A stretch of 25,067 bases of DNA from Desulfobacteraceae bacterium (GTDB lineage Bacteria; Desulfobacterota; Desulfobacteria; Desulfobacterales; Desulfobacteraceae): assembly GCA_015486915.1 (NCBI GenBank), contig WFQS01000328.1, forward strand, positions 1 to 25,067, in the 5' to 3' direction. This document shows, piece by piece, positions 7,839-16,105 of this stretch. The notes under the pieces were generated by a model that was not told the DNA's origin, made no database searches, and saw only the letters and a program-made list of their open reading frames with translations. Positions within the stretch are counted from its first letter, which is position 1. Each line of letters begins with the position of its first letter. The position numbers were made by a program, and so were the translations under genes.

Positions 7839-8957
7839 ATGGGTTTTTCCCCAGGTAGTGAGGATATCAAATTGATTAAGAAGGACAGGTTGCATGTACT
7901 GCTGGTATTTGGAGGCAGATCTGACGAGCATAATGTCTCAATTATTTCGGCAAGTAATCTTATTTCACATTTTAATCCTGAAAAATATGAATTAAAATTA
8001 TTATATATAACAAAGAACGGCAATTGGCTTCTGTGCGACAGATCCAGATTTAAATTAAACTGCGATTTTGCAGATGATATTCTGCCGACCATTGTCGGTG
8101 TTCCTGTTTATCTGACTATTGGCCATGGAGATTTATCACGATTTTATACAAAAGATAGCGAAAAACCGGTAAAAGTTGATCTGATTTTTACTCTTTTACA
8201 CGGAAGAAACGGTGCCGGAGGAATTATGTCAGGTGTTTGGAAGACGGCAGGTATCCCCTTTGTCGGACCTTCAATGACAGGAGGCGCCGTGGGCTTTGAC
8301 AAAGATGTTATGAAACGTCTTTTGGAAAGTGCGGGATTGCCGGTTTGCAGATATGTGGTGATTCATCAAAACGACTATACACCGTCATGTATAGATGACT
8401 TAAAAAAACTATTTCAATTACCTTTTTTTATCAAGCCTGCCAATTCAGGTTCATCACTTGGTGTCCATAAAATATATAAAAAATCCGATTTTGCCATGGC
8501 AGCTGAGGATGTATTCTCCTTTGACAATAAACTCATTGCTGAAGAATATATTGACGGAAGTGAGCTTGAAGTATATTGTTTTGCATCGGACAAGGGAATA
8601 AAAGCCAGCGTTATCAGACAGACCATTGTGGGGCCTGAGTATGATTTTTATACTTATGAAGCAAAATACGGTATTGACAATGGCAGTAGCAATATTAAAA
8701 ATATCCCGGCTGATATACCTGAAAAAGACTACAACAGAGTTCAGAATCTTGTTGTTCAAGCTTACAAAGCGCTTGAAGGACGCGGTGAAGTACGATTTGA
8801 TTTGTTTTATTCAAGGGAAAGGCAGATCTATATTAACGAAATTAACACCGTGCCTGCACTTATGAGTAAAAAAAGTCAGCCTTCACTCTGGGATGGGACA
8901 GGGATTTCTCAGGAAAATATAATTGATGTAACAATTGTGTCAGCGTTAAAGGAATAA
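7839..8957 (+). CDS. Divergent D-alanine--D-alanine ligase-like ATP-grasp enzyme
   Basis: 372 residues with the Ddl order of motifs: GGRSDEHNVS (catalytic-type E30), LLHG (H121), IKPANSGSSLGV (198-209, ATP-grasp), EEYIDGSELEV, VRFDLF (D321) and INEINTVPA (E334, N336). These fit an ATP-dependent amino-acid ligase. Odd points: the usual HGxxGEDG is HGRNGAGG here, and the region after NEINT (SKKSQPSLWDG) departs from ordinary Ddl. Both touch substrate-binding areas, so the dipeptide made may not be D-Ala-D-Ala. The gene is not in a mur cluster. Start: ATG 7839 gives about 10 extra residues; a TTG at 7872 after GAGGATATC is an alternative. Cotranscription with the phosphatase is likely. Confidence 0.85.
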   Translation: MGFSPGSEDIKLIKKDRLHVLLVFGGRSDEHNVSIISASNLISHFNPEKYELKLLYITKNGNWLLCDRSRFKLNCDFADDILPTIVGVPVYLTIGHGDLSRFYTKDSEKPVKVDLIFTLLHGRNGAGGIMSGVWKTAGIPFVGPSMTGGAVGFDKDVMKRLLESAGLPVCRYVVIHQNDYTPSCIDDLKKLFQLPFFIKPANSGSSLGVHKIYKKSDFAMAAEDVFSFDNKLIAEEYIDGSELEVYCFASDKGIKASVIRQTIVGPEYDFYTYEAKYGIDNGSSNIKNIPADIPEKDYNRVQNLVVQAYKALEGRGEVRFDLFYSRERQIYINEINTVPALMSKKSQPSLWDGTGISQENIIDVTIVSALKE

Positions 8958-8967
8958 TTGTATAGCT

Positions 8968-8988
8968 CTGCCTCATGGCAGTTATATG
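8968..8988. repeat. Dispersed hairpin repeat, copy E
   Basis: Perfect stem CTGCC (8968-8972) / GGCAG (8977-8981) with loop TCAT, followed by TTATATGG. It lies between the ligase-like gene and the solute-binding-protein gene, just before that gene's ribosome-binding site. Confidence 0.85.
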
Positions 8989-9007
8989 GGAAAAAAGGAG
9001 ATTTAAA

Positions 9008-10162
9008 TTGAATAAGAAAATAATTGGTTTGGTTGTAATAATTCTATGTACTCTACTTATCAGTTTAAATGGTTTCGCTGCTGATAAAGCTAAATACCCC
9101 GTAACTCCGAAACTGCATAACGGGCAGAAATGGTCCATTGGTTACTATCAGGGTGGAGACTATATTGAGTATAAACAAACATTGGTTGCAATCGTAAAGG
9201 GATTGATGGATTTGCACTGGATTGACAAAACTGAATTGCCACAGTTTCCAGGGGATGGGACCAAACCTGTTTGGGCATGGTTGTCAACTCATTTAAAAAG
9301 TAAATACCTGATTTTTAAAAAAAATGCATATTATTCCTCAAACTGGAAAGATAATTTAAGAAAGCCACAGTCCAGGTCTATTATCAAACGTCTGAACACA
9401 AAAAAGGATGTTGATCTGATAATAGCCATGGGAACATGGGCGGCTCAGGAGCTGGCAAATGGTAAAATTAAAACCCCGACTATTGCCTGTGCCGTAAGTG
9501 ATGCCTTGGCCGCCGGGATTATAAAAAGTTACAATAACTCAGGATATGGTTATTTCCACGTTAGAGTGGACCCCTTAAGATATAAAAGGCAGGTGGAAAT
9601 TTTTTATAATCTCATGAAATTTAAAAAACTCGGCATTATGTATGAAAACACTCCCCGGGGAAGAAGCTATGCCGGTGTGAGTCAAATTGAGGCGCTGGCA
9701 AAAAAGCATGGATTTAAAATTATCAGGTGCTTTATTCAAAAAGGAGTGGATGACCAGAAAATAGCTGAAAAAGATGTAAAACGGTGCTTCTCCAATCTTT
9801 GCCGTAAAGCGGATGCTATTTATGTGACCATGCATATGGGAGTCGATGCAAATACTCTTCCCTACCTTGTAAAGACAGCAAATAAAGCAGAAATTCCCAC
9901 CTTTTCCCAGGCTGGTTCAGAAGAGGTAAAATACGGCCTGTTGATGAGTATTTCCCAGGCTGGATTTAAATATGTGGGCCAATATCAGGCGGGAATAATA
10001 GCAAAGGTCTTCAATGGCGCAAAACCCGGGCAGCTTAGCCAAATTTTTGAAGCACCCAGCAGAATTGCCATCAATTTAAAAACAGCTTCAAAAATAGGGT
10101 ATGATCCGCCGGTTGATGTTCTAAGTGCTGCAGATGAGATTTACAATAATTATAAAAAATAG
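9008..10162 (+). CDS. Exported solute-binding protein, ABC_sub_bind (TrpX-like) type
   Basis: I place the start at TTG 9008. AAAGGAG sits 7 bases before it, and the product then begins with a clean signal peptide: NKK, hydrophobic GLVVIILCTLLISL, then GFAA/DK. An ATG at 8975 would add residues encoded by the hairpin repeat and is unlikely. The mature protein has the two-lobed periplasmic-binding layout of the ABC_sub_bind family (LIIAMGTWAAQELA, KKLGIMYENTPRGRSYAG, ADAIYVTMHMG, GLLMSISQAGFKYVGQYQA). Family members bind amino acids or similar small molecules. No ABC permease or ATPase gene is adjacent, so it may serve as a ligand sensor or receptor for the neighbouring membrane sensors. The conserved lipoprotein cysteine is absent, so it is probably soluble in the periplasm. 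Confidence 0.85.
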   Translation: MNKKIIGLVVIILCTLLISLNGFAADKAKYPVTPKLHNGQKWSIGYYQGGDYIEYKQTLVAIVKGLMDLHWIDKTELPQFPGDGTKPVWAWLSTHLKSKYLIFKKNAYYSSNWKDNLRKPQSRSIIKRLNTKKDVDLIIAMGTWAAQELANGKIKTPTIACAVSDALAAGIIKSYNNSGYGYFHVRVDPLRYKRQVEIFYNLMKFKKLGIMYENTPRGRSYAGVSQIEALAKKHGFKIIRCFIQKGVDDQKIAEKDVKRCFSNLCRKADAIYVTMHMGVDANTLPYLVKTANKAEIPTFSQAGSEEVKYGLLMSISQAGFKYVGQYQAGIIAKVFNGAKPGQLSQIFEAPSRIAINLKTASKIGYDPPVDVLSAADEIYNNYKK

Positions 10163-10180
10163 AACGTAAATTATTACGTT
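10157..10180. terminator. Palindrome between convergent genes; second-repeat copy 2
   Basis: AACGTAA-atta-TTACGTT forms a 7-bp hairpin right after the stop of the solute-binding-protein gene and before the convergent MFS gene. It lacks a long T-run and is AT-rich, so terminator activity is uncertain. The sequence belongs to a small repeat family also seen at 5706 and 16106. Confidence 0.5.
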
Positions 10181-10191
10181 GCTTGTCCCGT

Positions 10192-12732
10192 TCAGGTAAG
10201 ACTTGATTTATTATATCTGCTGATCAAATAAAACAGCAGTACAAATATCATATATGCTGTTCCCATAAAATAAAGATTTATGTTTTCATGATACCCTAAA
10301 ATCAGAGAACCAAATATAATAGGGCCTGCGACCTGGCCGATTTTTTCAACTGATGATAAAATGGCAATGGCTTTTCCACTACCAAGTTCCTCTGTGGCTT
10401 TAAGGCTTAATGCATAGGGTATTGAAGCCTCAAAACTGCCTGCAAGTCCCAGTATCAGTACAGATAAAATGGCTGCCAGCATACCGCTGTAGAAATAAAA
10501 CACCATCAAAGCGAGGCTGGCTATGAATCCGCTGATCACTATAAATTTTGATTTTTGTGAAGCCCTGTCAATAAATCTGCTGAACAATGGTGCAACATAA
10601 ATAAAAAACAACCCATGTACCATCAGCAGTCTGCCGATATTTGAAGATGTCGAGCCGATATTATTTATATAAATGGGAATAAAATAGTTCAGGAAACCTA
10701 CGGTGATGATTGATGATGGTAAAATAACGAAGAGACATAAAGATATAATTCTTGTATTGGTTATGAATTTAAATATCTGCCCGGATTTTATTGCAGATTT
10801 TGAAAAAGTATCCGGAACATCTGTTTTGTTTGCGGCTTTATCCGAACCGATATTATCTCTCATAAAAATTATTGTATATATCAGTGACAAAGCAATGATA
10901 GAGGCACCGATAATAAAAACAGCGTTATAACCAATACGATCTGCAAGCATCCCGCCTGTTGAACTTCCACAGATATAACCGGCATAGCATCCGGCAATCA
11001 TGCTTGTAAGCCCCTGGGCTTTGCTGCTTTCATCTGTAAATGCAACTACAAATCCGTTGGCTGCCATAAAAGTTAAACCATAACCAAAGCCGACAAAGGC
11101 GCGTGAAATAATAAGATTAACAGCATTTGAGGCAAGCCAGGTGTAAACAAAACCGGCTGATGTCAGTGCAATTCCTGTAAAAAAAGGTTCGTGCCATCCC
11201 CGTTTATCAATCCATGGCCCGGCTATAAGGGCAGAAATTGCTCCAAAAAGCATTGTCGCACATATGGGCAACCCAAGAATAACATCTTTGGATAATCCCC
11301 ACAAAGGTTCATAAAGCTTCTCCATGTAAAGCGGTAAAAAGGAAACAGAAATTGTTTGTCCGAAAAAATACAAAAATACTGCCGGACGGATGGCTGTAAA
11401 ATTAATTCTGGAAGTTTTCTTTATTTTTCCTGTCTGCTTTGAGAAATATTGAAATACTATTGACAGAAGTTCCATCATGAAAAGGATTGAAATCACAAGT
11501 ATTGTTATGGAATCCAATATGATACCCGTTAATTTGGACAGAATGACTTTTTCGGAAATCACAATGGAAATATATCCTGTAATTATACCTGCCTGGGATT
11601 TATCATTTCCTGCCTGTTTTTTTATCAGATCAATAAGGAAGTTATATTTTGAGTTCTTGAATTTATTGAATTTATCAATGGCAATGGCAGGACTTTTCCC
11701 CTTAAAATTTATAATATTGTAATGGTTGGCCATATAAAGGGGACGTATATTTGAATCTAATATGGTAATACTTTTTAAATCAGGTGAAGTGGATATTATT
11801 TTCCCCAGCATTTTTTCCATCATAAAAAGATTTTTAAGAGCAATCCCCTTGTTCAACAGATATTGAATATCTTCTTTTAAAAGATTTCCCACTACTATGT
11901 TTTTTTCCCGGCTGATCTCAAGGTAATAGTTTTTGAACGAATTGGTATTAAACAGCGAAAACAATATCTGGCTGAAAACAAGGATTACAATAATTACAAT
12001 TGATATTCTCGATCTTGAAAAATTTGTTTGCCTGTTATGGCGAGGGATAACGATGAAAAAAAATATCAGAAAGAACATTAAAACAATAAATAAAATAATG
12101 CCTATTAACAGGAATTTTTTGATTAATACTTTGTTTATAAATGCTTTGGCCTGATTTTTGTTCAATTTAATGACAATGGAACCAACCCATGATTGCGCTT
12201 CACGAATGGGTAAACCAATATAAAATTCATTTTCAAATTTGTGGTAATTTTTATTCAGTTTATTCTTTTTATAGTTATTTTGGAAAACAGACATAAAATG
12301 TGATTGTACTTTTAAAGGCAGTTTCCCATGTACAAGTTTGGGATCTGTACTGTAAAGAATGCTGTTTTCGGGCGATACAATTGAAACTGAAAGATCGGAA
12401 TCTATCTTAGACAAGTTCATTTTTTTAAAATAGCGGGAATTATCTTTTGTCAGATAGATTCTGGCTTGTTTAAGCATGAGATTCATACCGATAAATTTAT
12501 CTATATTTTTGCCAAATCTGATTGATTCCTCTATCTTTCTGTCTAAACGATTCCCCACGGCGATATATTTTGAGAATGTGGAATTTATGTAAATATTTTC
12601 AAGAGAACTTAAACTCAGCATTGTGTTAAAGCCCAATGTCAGTATAAGCAGAAACATTGAACCTATAATCAATTTGATTTTTATGCTGCCGGAGTAAGTA
12701 TAAAATTTTGTTACTTTTTCAGTTTTTTCCAT
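10192..12732 (-). CDS. MFS transporter fused to two N-terminal membrane sensor modules
   Basis: 846 residues. TM segments at about 17-42 and 204-229 enclose one extracytoplasmic domain; TMs at 243-262 and 403-428 enclose a second. From about 446 to the end lies a complete 12-TM MFS carrier, with WIDKRGWHEP in the 2-3 loop and RAFVGFGYGLTF. The two sensor modules resemble each other (YIAVGNRLDRKIEESIRFG in the first, NIVVGNLLKEDIQYLLNKG in the second), pointing to internal duplication. MFS proteins normally have about 400 residues, so half of this one is sensing or regulatory. It starts 14 bases after the DapF-like gene stops, so the two are probably cotranscribed. No strong ribosome-binding site is seen. 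Substrate and direction of transport are unknown; export of the ligase product is inferred. Confidence 0.88.
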   Translation of the reverse strand: MEKTEKVTKFYTYSGSIKIKLIIGSMFLLILTLGFNTMLSLSSLENIYINSTFSKYIAVGNRLDRKIEESIRFGKNIDKFIGMNLMLKQARIYLTKDNSRYFKKMNLSKIDSDLSVSIVSPENSILYSTDPKLVHGKLPLKVQSHFMSVFQNNYKKNKLNKNYHKFENEFYIGLPIREAQSWVGSIVIKLNKNQAKAFINKVLIKKFLLIGIILFIVLMFFLIFFFIVIPRHNRQTNFSRSRISIVIIVILVFSQILFSLFNTNSFKNYYLEISREKNIVVGNLLKEDIQYLLNKGIALKNLFMMEKMLGKIISTSPDLKSITILDSNIRPLYMANHYNIINFKGKSPAIAIDKFNKFKNSKYNFLIDLIKKQAGNDKSQAGIITGYISIVISEKVILSKLTGIILDSITILVISILFMMELLSIVFQYFSKQTGKIKKTSRINFTAIRPAVFLYFFGQTISVSFLPLYMEKLYEPLWGLSKDVILGLPICATMLFGAISALIAGPWIDKRGWHEPFFTGIALTSAGFVYTWLASNAVNLIISRAFVGFGYGLTFMAANGFVVAFTDESSKAQGLTSMIAGCYAGYICGSSTGGMLADRIGYNAVFIIGASIIALSLIYTIIFMRDNIGSDKAANKTDVPDTFSKSAIKSGQIFKFITNTRIISLCLFVILPSSIITVGFLNYFIPIYINNIGSTSSNIGRLLMVHGLFFIYVAPLFSRFIDRASQKSKFIVISGFIASLALMVFYFYSGMLAAILSVLILGLAGSFEASIPYALSLKATEELGSGKAIAILSSVEKIGQVAGPIIFGSLILGYHENINLYFMGTAYMIFVLLFYLISRYNKSSLT

Positions 12733-12746
12733 AATTTATTTTATAT

Positions 12747-13913
12747 TCAGAACGTGTGAACCAGAGCAGATGAGGTGAGATGCGAGGAATTATTATTTTG
12801 TTTTTCAAAGAAAAGAAACATGCCATTGCATATACGGGCAGGCGTTCCCTGTATCAGGTATTCTTCTTTAATAATTTCAATTCCTGCTTGCGCATCCGGT
12901 TTAAAGTTCCTGCATTTAACAGGATATATCCGTACGCTTTTATTTTTTATGATATTCAGTGTGCGGAGTAAATATGCCGATGCCACCATGCCTGTTCCAC
13001 ATGCAAGGGTCTCTTTCTCTATTCCCCGCTCAAAACATCTTTGCTCAATTATGTTGGAATCTTTAATATAATTTACAAAATCAATATTAATACCAAAGGG
13101 GAACACATTTTTCAGGTTATTGTTAAAATATTTACCAATGGCGTAAACAAGATCCGGAGTACAGGATTTCACCCCTTTTTTTACTATATGTTCCTGTTTC
13201 ATGTGCCCATTCTGAACAAATATGCTTTTTACAAATGTATTATTATATTTTTTGGGATCAAGTAAGAAAATCAGGTGGGGCTCACCTGTGAAAATCAGGT
13301 AACCTGTAAGAGAAAATCTGTGTTCAAAGATTGGCTGCTCTGTACCGGGAAAACTGCTTAGAAAGGGAATGATATTATTTAAGTTGATATCAAAATGTGC
13401 CTTATGTATATTATTATCATCTAACACCATATCACTGGAATCAAACAAAAAAGAGGGTATCTTACCGGGTCTTCCCATATTAACCCATGCTTTATGTTCT
13501 TTTTTGTCATATCCGATAGTACGTATTACCGGATTTTTATTTGGTATTTCCGTTAAAATACGGGCAGAAGTAATATTTTTTGTTCTATATAAATATTCTG
13601 CAATGCACATCAAACCGTTACCACAGCATAGAGATTCCGTTCCATCAGGTTCAAACATTCTGAAGATATAATCCCCTTTAACCTGCGGATGTGCAAAGTC
13701 CCAGTAAGAACGGGTACCGTTGATTTCCGATAATACTTTTGAATTACAGTGCTGAATCACAATAAAACCATCAGCACCAATGCCAAAGTTGATGTCCGTT
13801 ACATTCTTTGCAAAATCATTTTTTGCTGATTCAGGTATGTATTGTCCTGAAATTTCATCGACAATGATAAAATTGTTTCCATAGGAGGAAAATTTTTCAA
13901 ATGGTATCTTCAT
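12747..13913 (-). CDS. Enlarged diaminopimelate-epimerase-like (DapF fold) enzyme
   Basis: 388 residues against about 275 for ordinary DapF. Both catalytic cysteines of the PLP-independent epimerase family are present: C97 in LCCGNG and C305 in LACGTG. SYGNNFIIVDE near the start, FGIGADG (43-49) and FEPDGTESLCCGNG follow the family order. The extra length lies mainly at 52-82 and in the middle (about 155-250), plus a polar tail. The reaction expected is racemisation or epimerisation at an alpha-carbon. The insertions and the setting next to a ligase-like gene and transporter, away from lysine genes, suggest a substrate other than LL-diaminopimelate. The ATG lies inside a half copy of the hairpin repeat; GGAG-like bases before it are poor. 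Confidence 0.88.
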   Translation of the reverse strand: MKIPFEKFSSYGNNFIIVDEISGQYIPESAKNDFAKNVTDINFGIGADGFIVIQHCNSKVLSEINGTRSYWDFAHPQVKGDYIFRMFEPDGTESLCCGNGLMCIAEYLYRTKNITSARILTEIPNKNPVIRTIGYDKKEHKAWVNMGRPGKIPSFLFDSSDMVLDDNNIHKAHFDINLNNIIPFLSSFPGTEQPIFEHRFSLTGYLIFTGEPHLIFLLDPKKYNNTFVKSIFVQNGHMKQEHIVKKGVKSCTPDLVYAIGKYFNNNLKNVFPFGINIDFVNYIKDSNIIEQRCFERGIEKETLACGTGMVASAYLLRTLNIIKNKSVRIYPVKCRNFKPDAQAGIEIIKEEYLIQGTPARICNGMFLFFEKQNNNSSHLTSSALVHTF

Positions 13914-13927
13914 GGCTGTTTATAAGA
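13908..13927. repeat. Dispersed hairpin repeat, half copy F at the epimerase start codon
   Basis: TTCATGGCTGTTTATAAG matches the loop, right arm and right flank of the repeat (compare copy C flank TTTATAAGAAA). The left arm is replaced by coding sequence. The ATGA loop supplies the start codon of the DapF-like gene. Confidence 0.5.
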
Positions 13928-13988
13928 AAGTATTTGTAAAAAAACGTGTGCCTTTCATTTTCTGTTGTGAGGCAAAATCTGGGCCGCT

Positions 13989-14010
13989 CCAGATCCGCCT
14001 CATGGCGGTT
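13989..14010. repeat. Dispersed hairpin repeat, copy G (left member of an inverted pair)
   Basis: Perfect stem CCGCC (13995-13999) / GGCGG (14004-14008) with loop TCAT. The right arm is followed at once by TTA, which is the stop codon of the 684-aa gene read on the minus strand. The 22-base unit is the exact reverse complement of copy H at the other end of that gene. Confidence 0.9.
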
Positions 14011-16063
14011 ATTGACAAAATAATGCAGCAGGAGGTACAGCTTTTTCATAAGCCGCAGCAGGGTTTTGACCGTCATGCAATCTCTTAAGCTCATCATCGA
14101 CAAATACTGTGGCAACATCAAAAATGCCGTCAGCTCCTGCACGCTGAACTTTTTCAAGTCTTATCTTTGCTCCGGTCCCCTGTACCTTAAAGCCTATTGT
14201 AAAAAGAGATGAATCTTTATTGCTAAAATCTCTTTTCCTATATCTTAAGCGCAAAGATTCAGGCTTGAGTTTCTCTTTGAACAGTGTTTTGCTGAAATCA
14301 GGGGATAATTGAACGAATTCCTTGCCTGTTTTTTTATCTATTGTCTGATTAACAATCAGACGTGGCAAATTAACAGGTTTGTATGTTGCTTCAATAAATA
14401 TTCCTATATCCAATGGAAGATAGTAGGCAATAGTACTTGAAACATTCTGATCTTTCAGAAATCTTATTATGTACCGTATATCTTTAAACGGTATGTTTAG
14501 TGCATGTGCGATTATTTTAATATAGGGGTCATTTTTTATATTCTCATTGAATGTGCCGGTTGACTCATTATAATAGTTGATTATAAGCTTTTTTAGGTTA
14601 CCTACAACAAATGATTGACCAAAGGCTACGCCTGTACCCTGACAGGATCTTGCTTTTCTTTTTTTGATAATTCCGGGTTTCACAGGTCTGTGCGATTCAC
14701 TTAACGGGTCAGGCTTTCTCCAGTAAGCGATAGCAGTTCTGTAAGAGATCTGATTTAAAGAATCAGGACGCTTCTTTGTTTTCTCCGTTGCCTCCTCTAA
14801 GTTTTCCCCAAGTTCTGTGTCATCTTGAAGAGATTTACCGGATCGTAAAATATCACCGGAAACATCAATGTCAGCATCTAATCCCAAATAAAAACTGCTA
14901 TACACGATAGCTGTATCATAAGTTGTAAAAACCGTTTGCGGCCTTATCTTTTCTCCTCTTTTATAAGATTCGGTAACGGTTTTTGTTTGAAACCTTGAAT
15001 ATGCTTTTTTATATGAACCTGATACACCTGCAAACAATTCAGCATTACCCTCCAGGGAAGCCAAATCTCCTGCAGTGGCTGAAACTTCAGCTCTGGCATA
15101 GACTCCGGCTTGTCCTTCAGCTTTGTGAGAAGATAATATCAGATAAGTTGTTGCATCCCCTTTTGTACTGAAATGATTTAATTTATCCTTGTAGATTTCG
15201 GCTTCAGATTTTATATTTGCCGGGGCATTGGGTCTGCAATTATCAAGTTTCTTTATAATATTTTTATACCCTTTCGTGGTCGTATGCCGTAAAATTTTGC
15301 CATGCAGATTCAACTTTTTGTTACCGAAAAATCGTATATGATCATTAATGAAAGAACAGGCATCGTATTTAAACATACCCCTGATGGAACCTTCGGATAG
15401 AATTTTTTCAAGTTTTTTCTTAACTTCCTTCTGATCCTCAAAATAGAGTGGATAGACATCTTCCGCATAAAAATGATCATATGTATATCCTGCTTCAGCC
15501 CTTAATCCGGCTCTTGCAGATGCGCTTACGCCTACGGCTTCAAATTCAGCGGCAACCTGTGCATTTCCTATTTGTGGTGTAACACCTGCCTCAGCTTCAA
15601 AGCCAACGCTGACATCAATACCTACTTGAGTCCTTCCTTCCCAGTATTTCCCAACCAGGCTATTTACTACTATAGGCATAGGAATTTTATGATTTTTTTT
15701 GAAATTGATGGAAGATGGACCTTTAGAAACGATAATAACACGTTGTTTTGCACGTTTAACAGATCCTCCGATACTTAATTCGGTATTCAATCCTACCAGT
15801 CCGAGGGGATTGACCGAGACCTCGGATGAACCACCCCAGCCTTTTGTCTCAAAAGCCATCTGTATCTGTCCTTTAAAACCAAGGCCCACATAGATAAGAT
15901 AATTGACAACATCTTGCGGGGTAATAACTATAGATTTTGATTGCTCGAGAATTTCCTCATATCTGCGGCGGGACTGTTCAGTGCGGCCGGGTTTAAGTGA
16001 TATTTTCCTTTGTTCTGCTTCTGTAGATTGTTTCAATGATTTGAATCTGAAAATTTTAGTCAT
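14009..16063 (-). CDS. Large unknown protein downstream of the T6SS genes, bracketed by inverted repeats
   Basis: 684 residues, no signal peptide or clear membrane helix; begins MTKIFRFKSLKQ. I do not recognise the family. Two Gly/Ala-rich stretches with alternating polar and non-polar residues (about 145-195, and a later one containing GQAGVYARAEVSATAG) look like beta-hairpins of a pore-forming or fibrous fold. A cysteine-poor basic linker (IIKKRKARSCQGTG) precedes the C-terminal third. It is cotranscriptional in direction with the T6SS cluster but separated from tssL by 310 bases. GGAG lies 6 bases before its ATG, so it may have its own promoter. It could be a secreted T6SS cargo or an unrelated cassette gene. 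Function is left open. Confidence 0.8.
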   Translation of the reverse strand: MTKIFRFKSLKQSTEAEQRKISLKPGRTEQSRRRYEEILEQSKSIVITPQDVVNYLIYVGLGFKGQIQMAFETKGWGGSSEVSVNPLGLVGLNTELSIGGSVKRAKQRVIIVSKGPSSINFKKNHKIPMPIVVNSLVGKYWEGRTQVGIDVSVGFEAEAGVTPQIGNAQVAAEFEAVGVSASARAGLRAEAGYTYDHFYAEDVYPLYFEDQKEVKKKLEKILSEGSIRGMFKYDACSFINDHIRFFGNKKLNLHGKILRHTTTKGYKNIIKKLDNCRPNAPANIKSEAEIYKDKLNHFSTKGDATTYLILSSHKAEGQAGVYARAEVSATAGDLASLEGNAELFAGVSGSYKKAYSRFQTKTVTESYKRGEKIRPQTVFTTYDTAIVYSSFYLGLDADIDVSGDILRSGKSLQDDTELGENLEEATEKTKKRPDSLNQISYRTAIAYWRKPDPLSESHRPVKPGIIKKRKARSCQGTGVAFGQSFVVGNLKKLIINYYNESTGTFNENIKNDPYIKIIAHALNIPFKDIRYIIRFLKDQNVSSTIAYYLPLDIGIFIEATYKPVNLPRLIVNQTIDKKTGKEFVQLSPDFSKTLFKEKLKPESLRLRYRKRDFSNKDSSLFTIGFKVQGTGAKIRLEKVQRAGADGIFDVATVFVDDELKRLHDGQNPAAAYEKAVPPAALFCQ

Positions 16064-16079
16064 AACCTGCTCCTTATAA

Positions 16080-16101
16080 AACCGCCATGAGGCGGATCTG
16101 G
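16080..16101. repeat. Dispersed hairpin repeat, copy H (right member of an inverted pair)
   Basis: Perfect stem CCGCC (16082-16086) / GGCGG (16091-16095) with loop ATGA, then ATCTGG. Identical over 22 bases to the reverse complement of copy G. It lies in the leader of the 684-aa gene, 17 bases from its start codon. Confidence 0.9.
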
Positions 16102-16105
16102 ATAT

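Noticed and set aside
8975..9007. ATG start at 8975 for the solute-binding protein
   Set aside because: It would encode the hairpin repeat and place charged residues before the signal peptide; the TTG at 9008 has a good ribosome-binding site and a clean signal sequence.
13897..14157. 86-codon minus-strand frame overlapping the end of the 684-aa gene
   Set aside because: It overlaps the 684-aa gene in another frame and runs across a repeat copy; no protein features.
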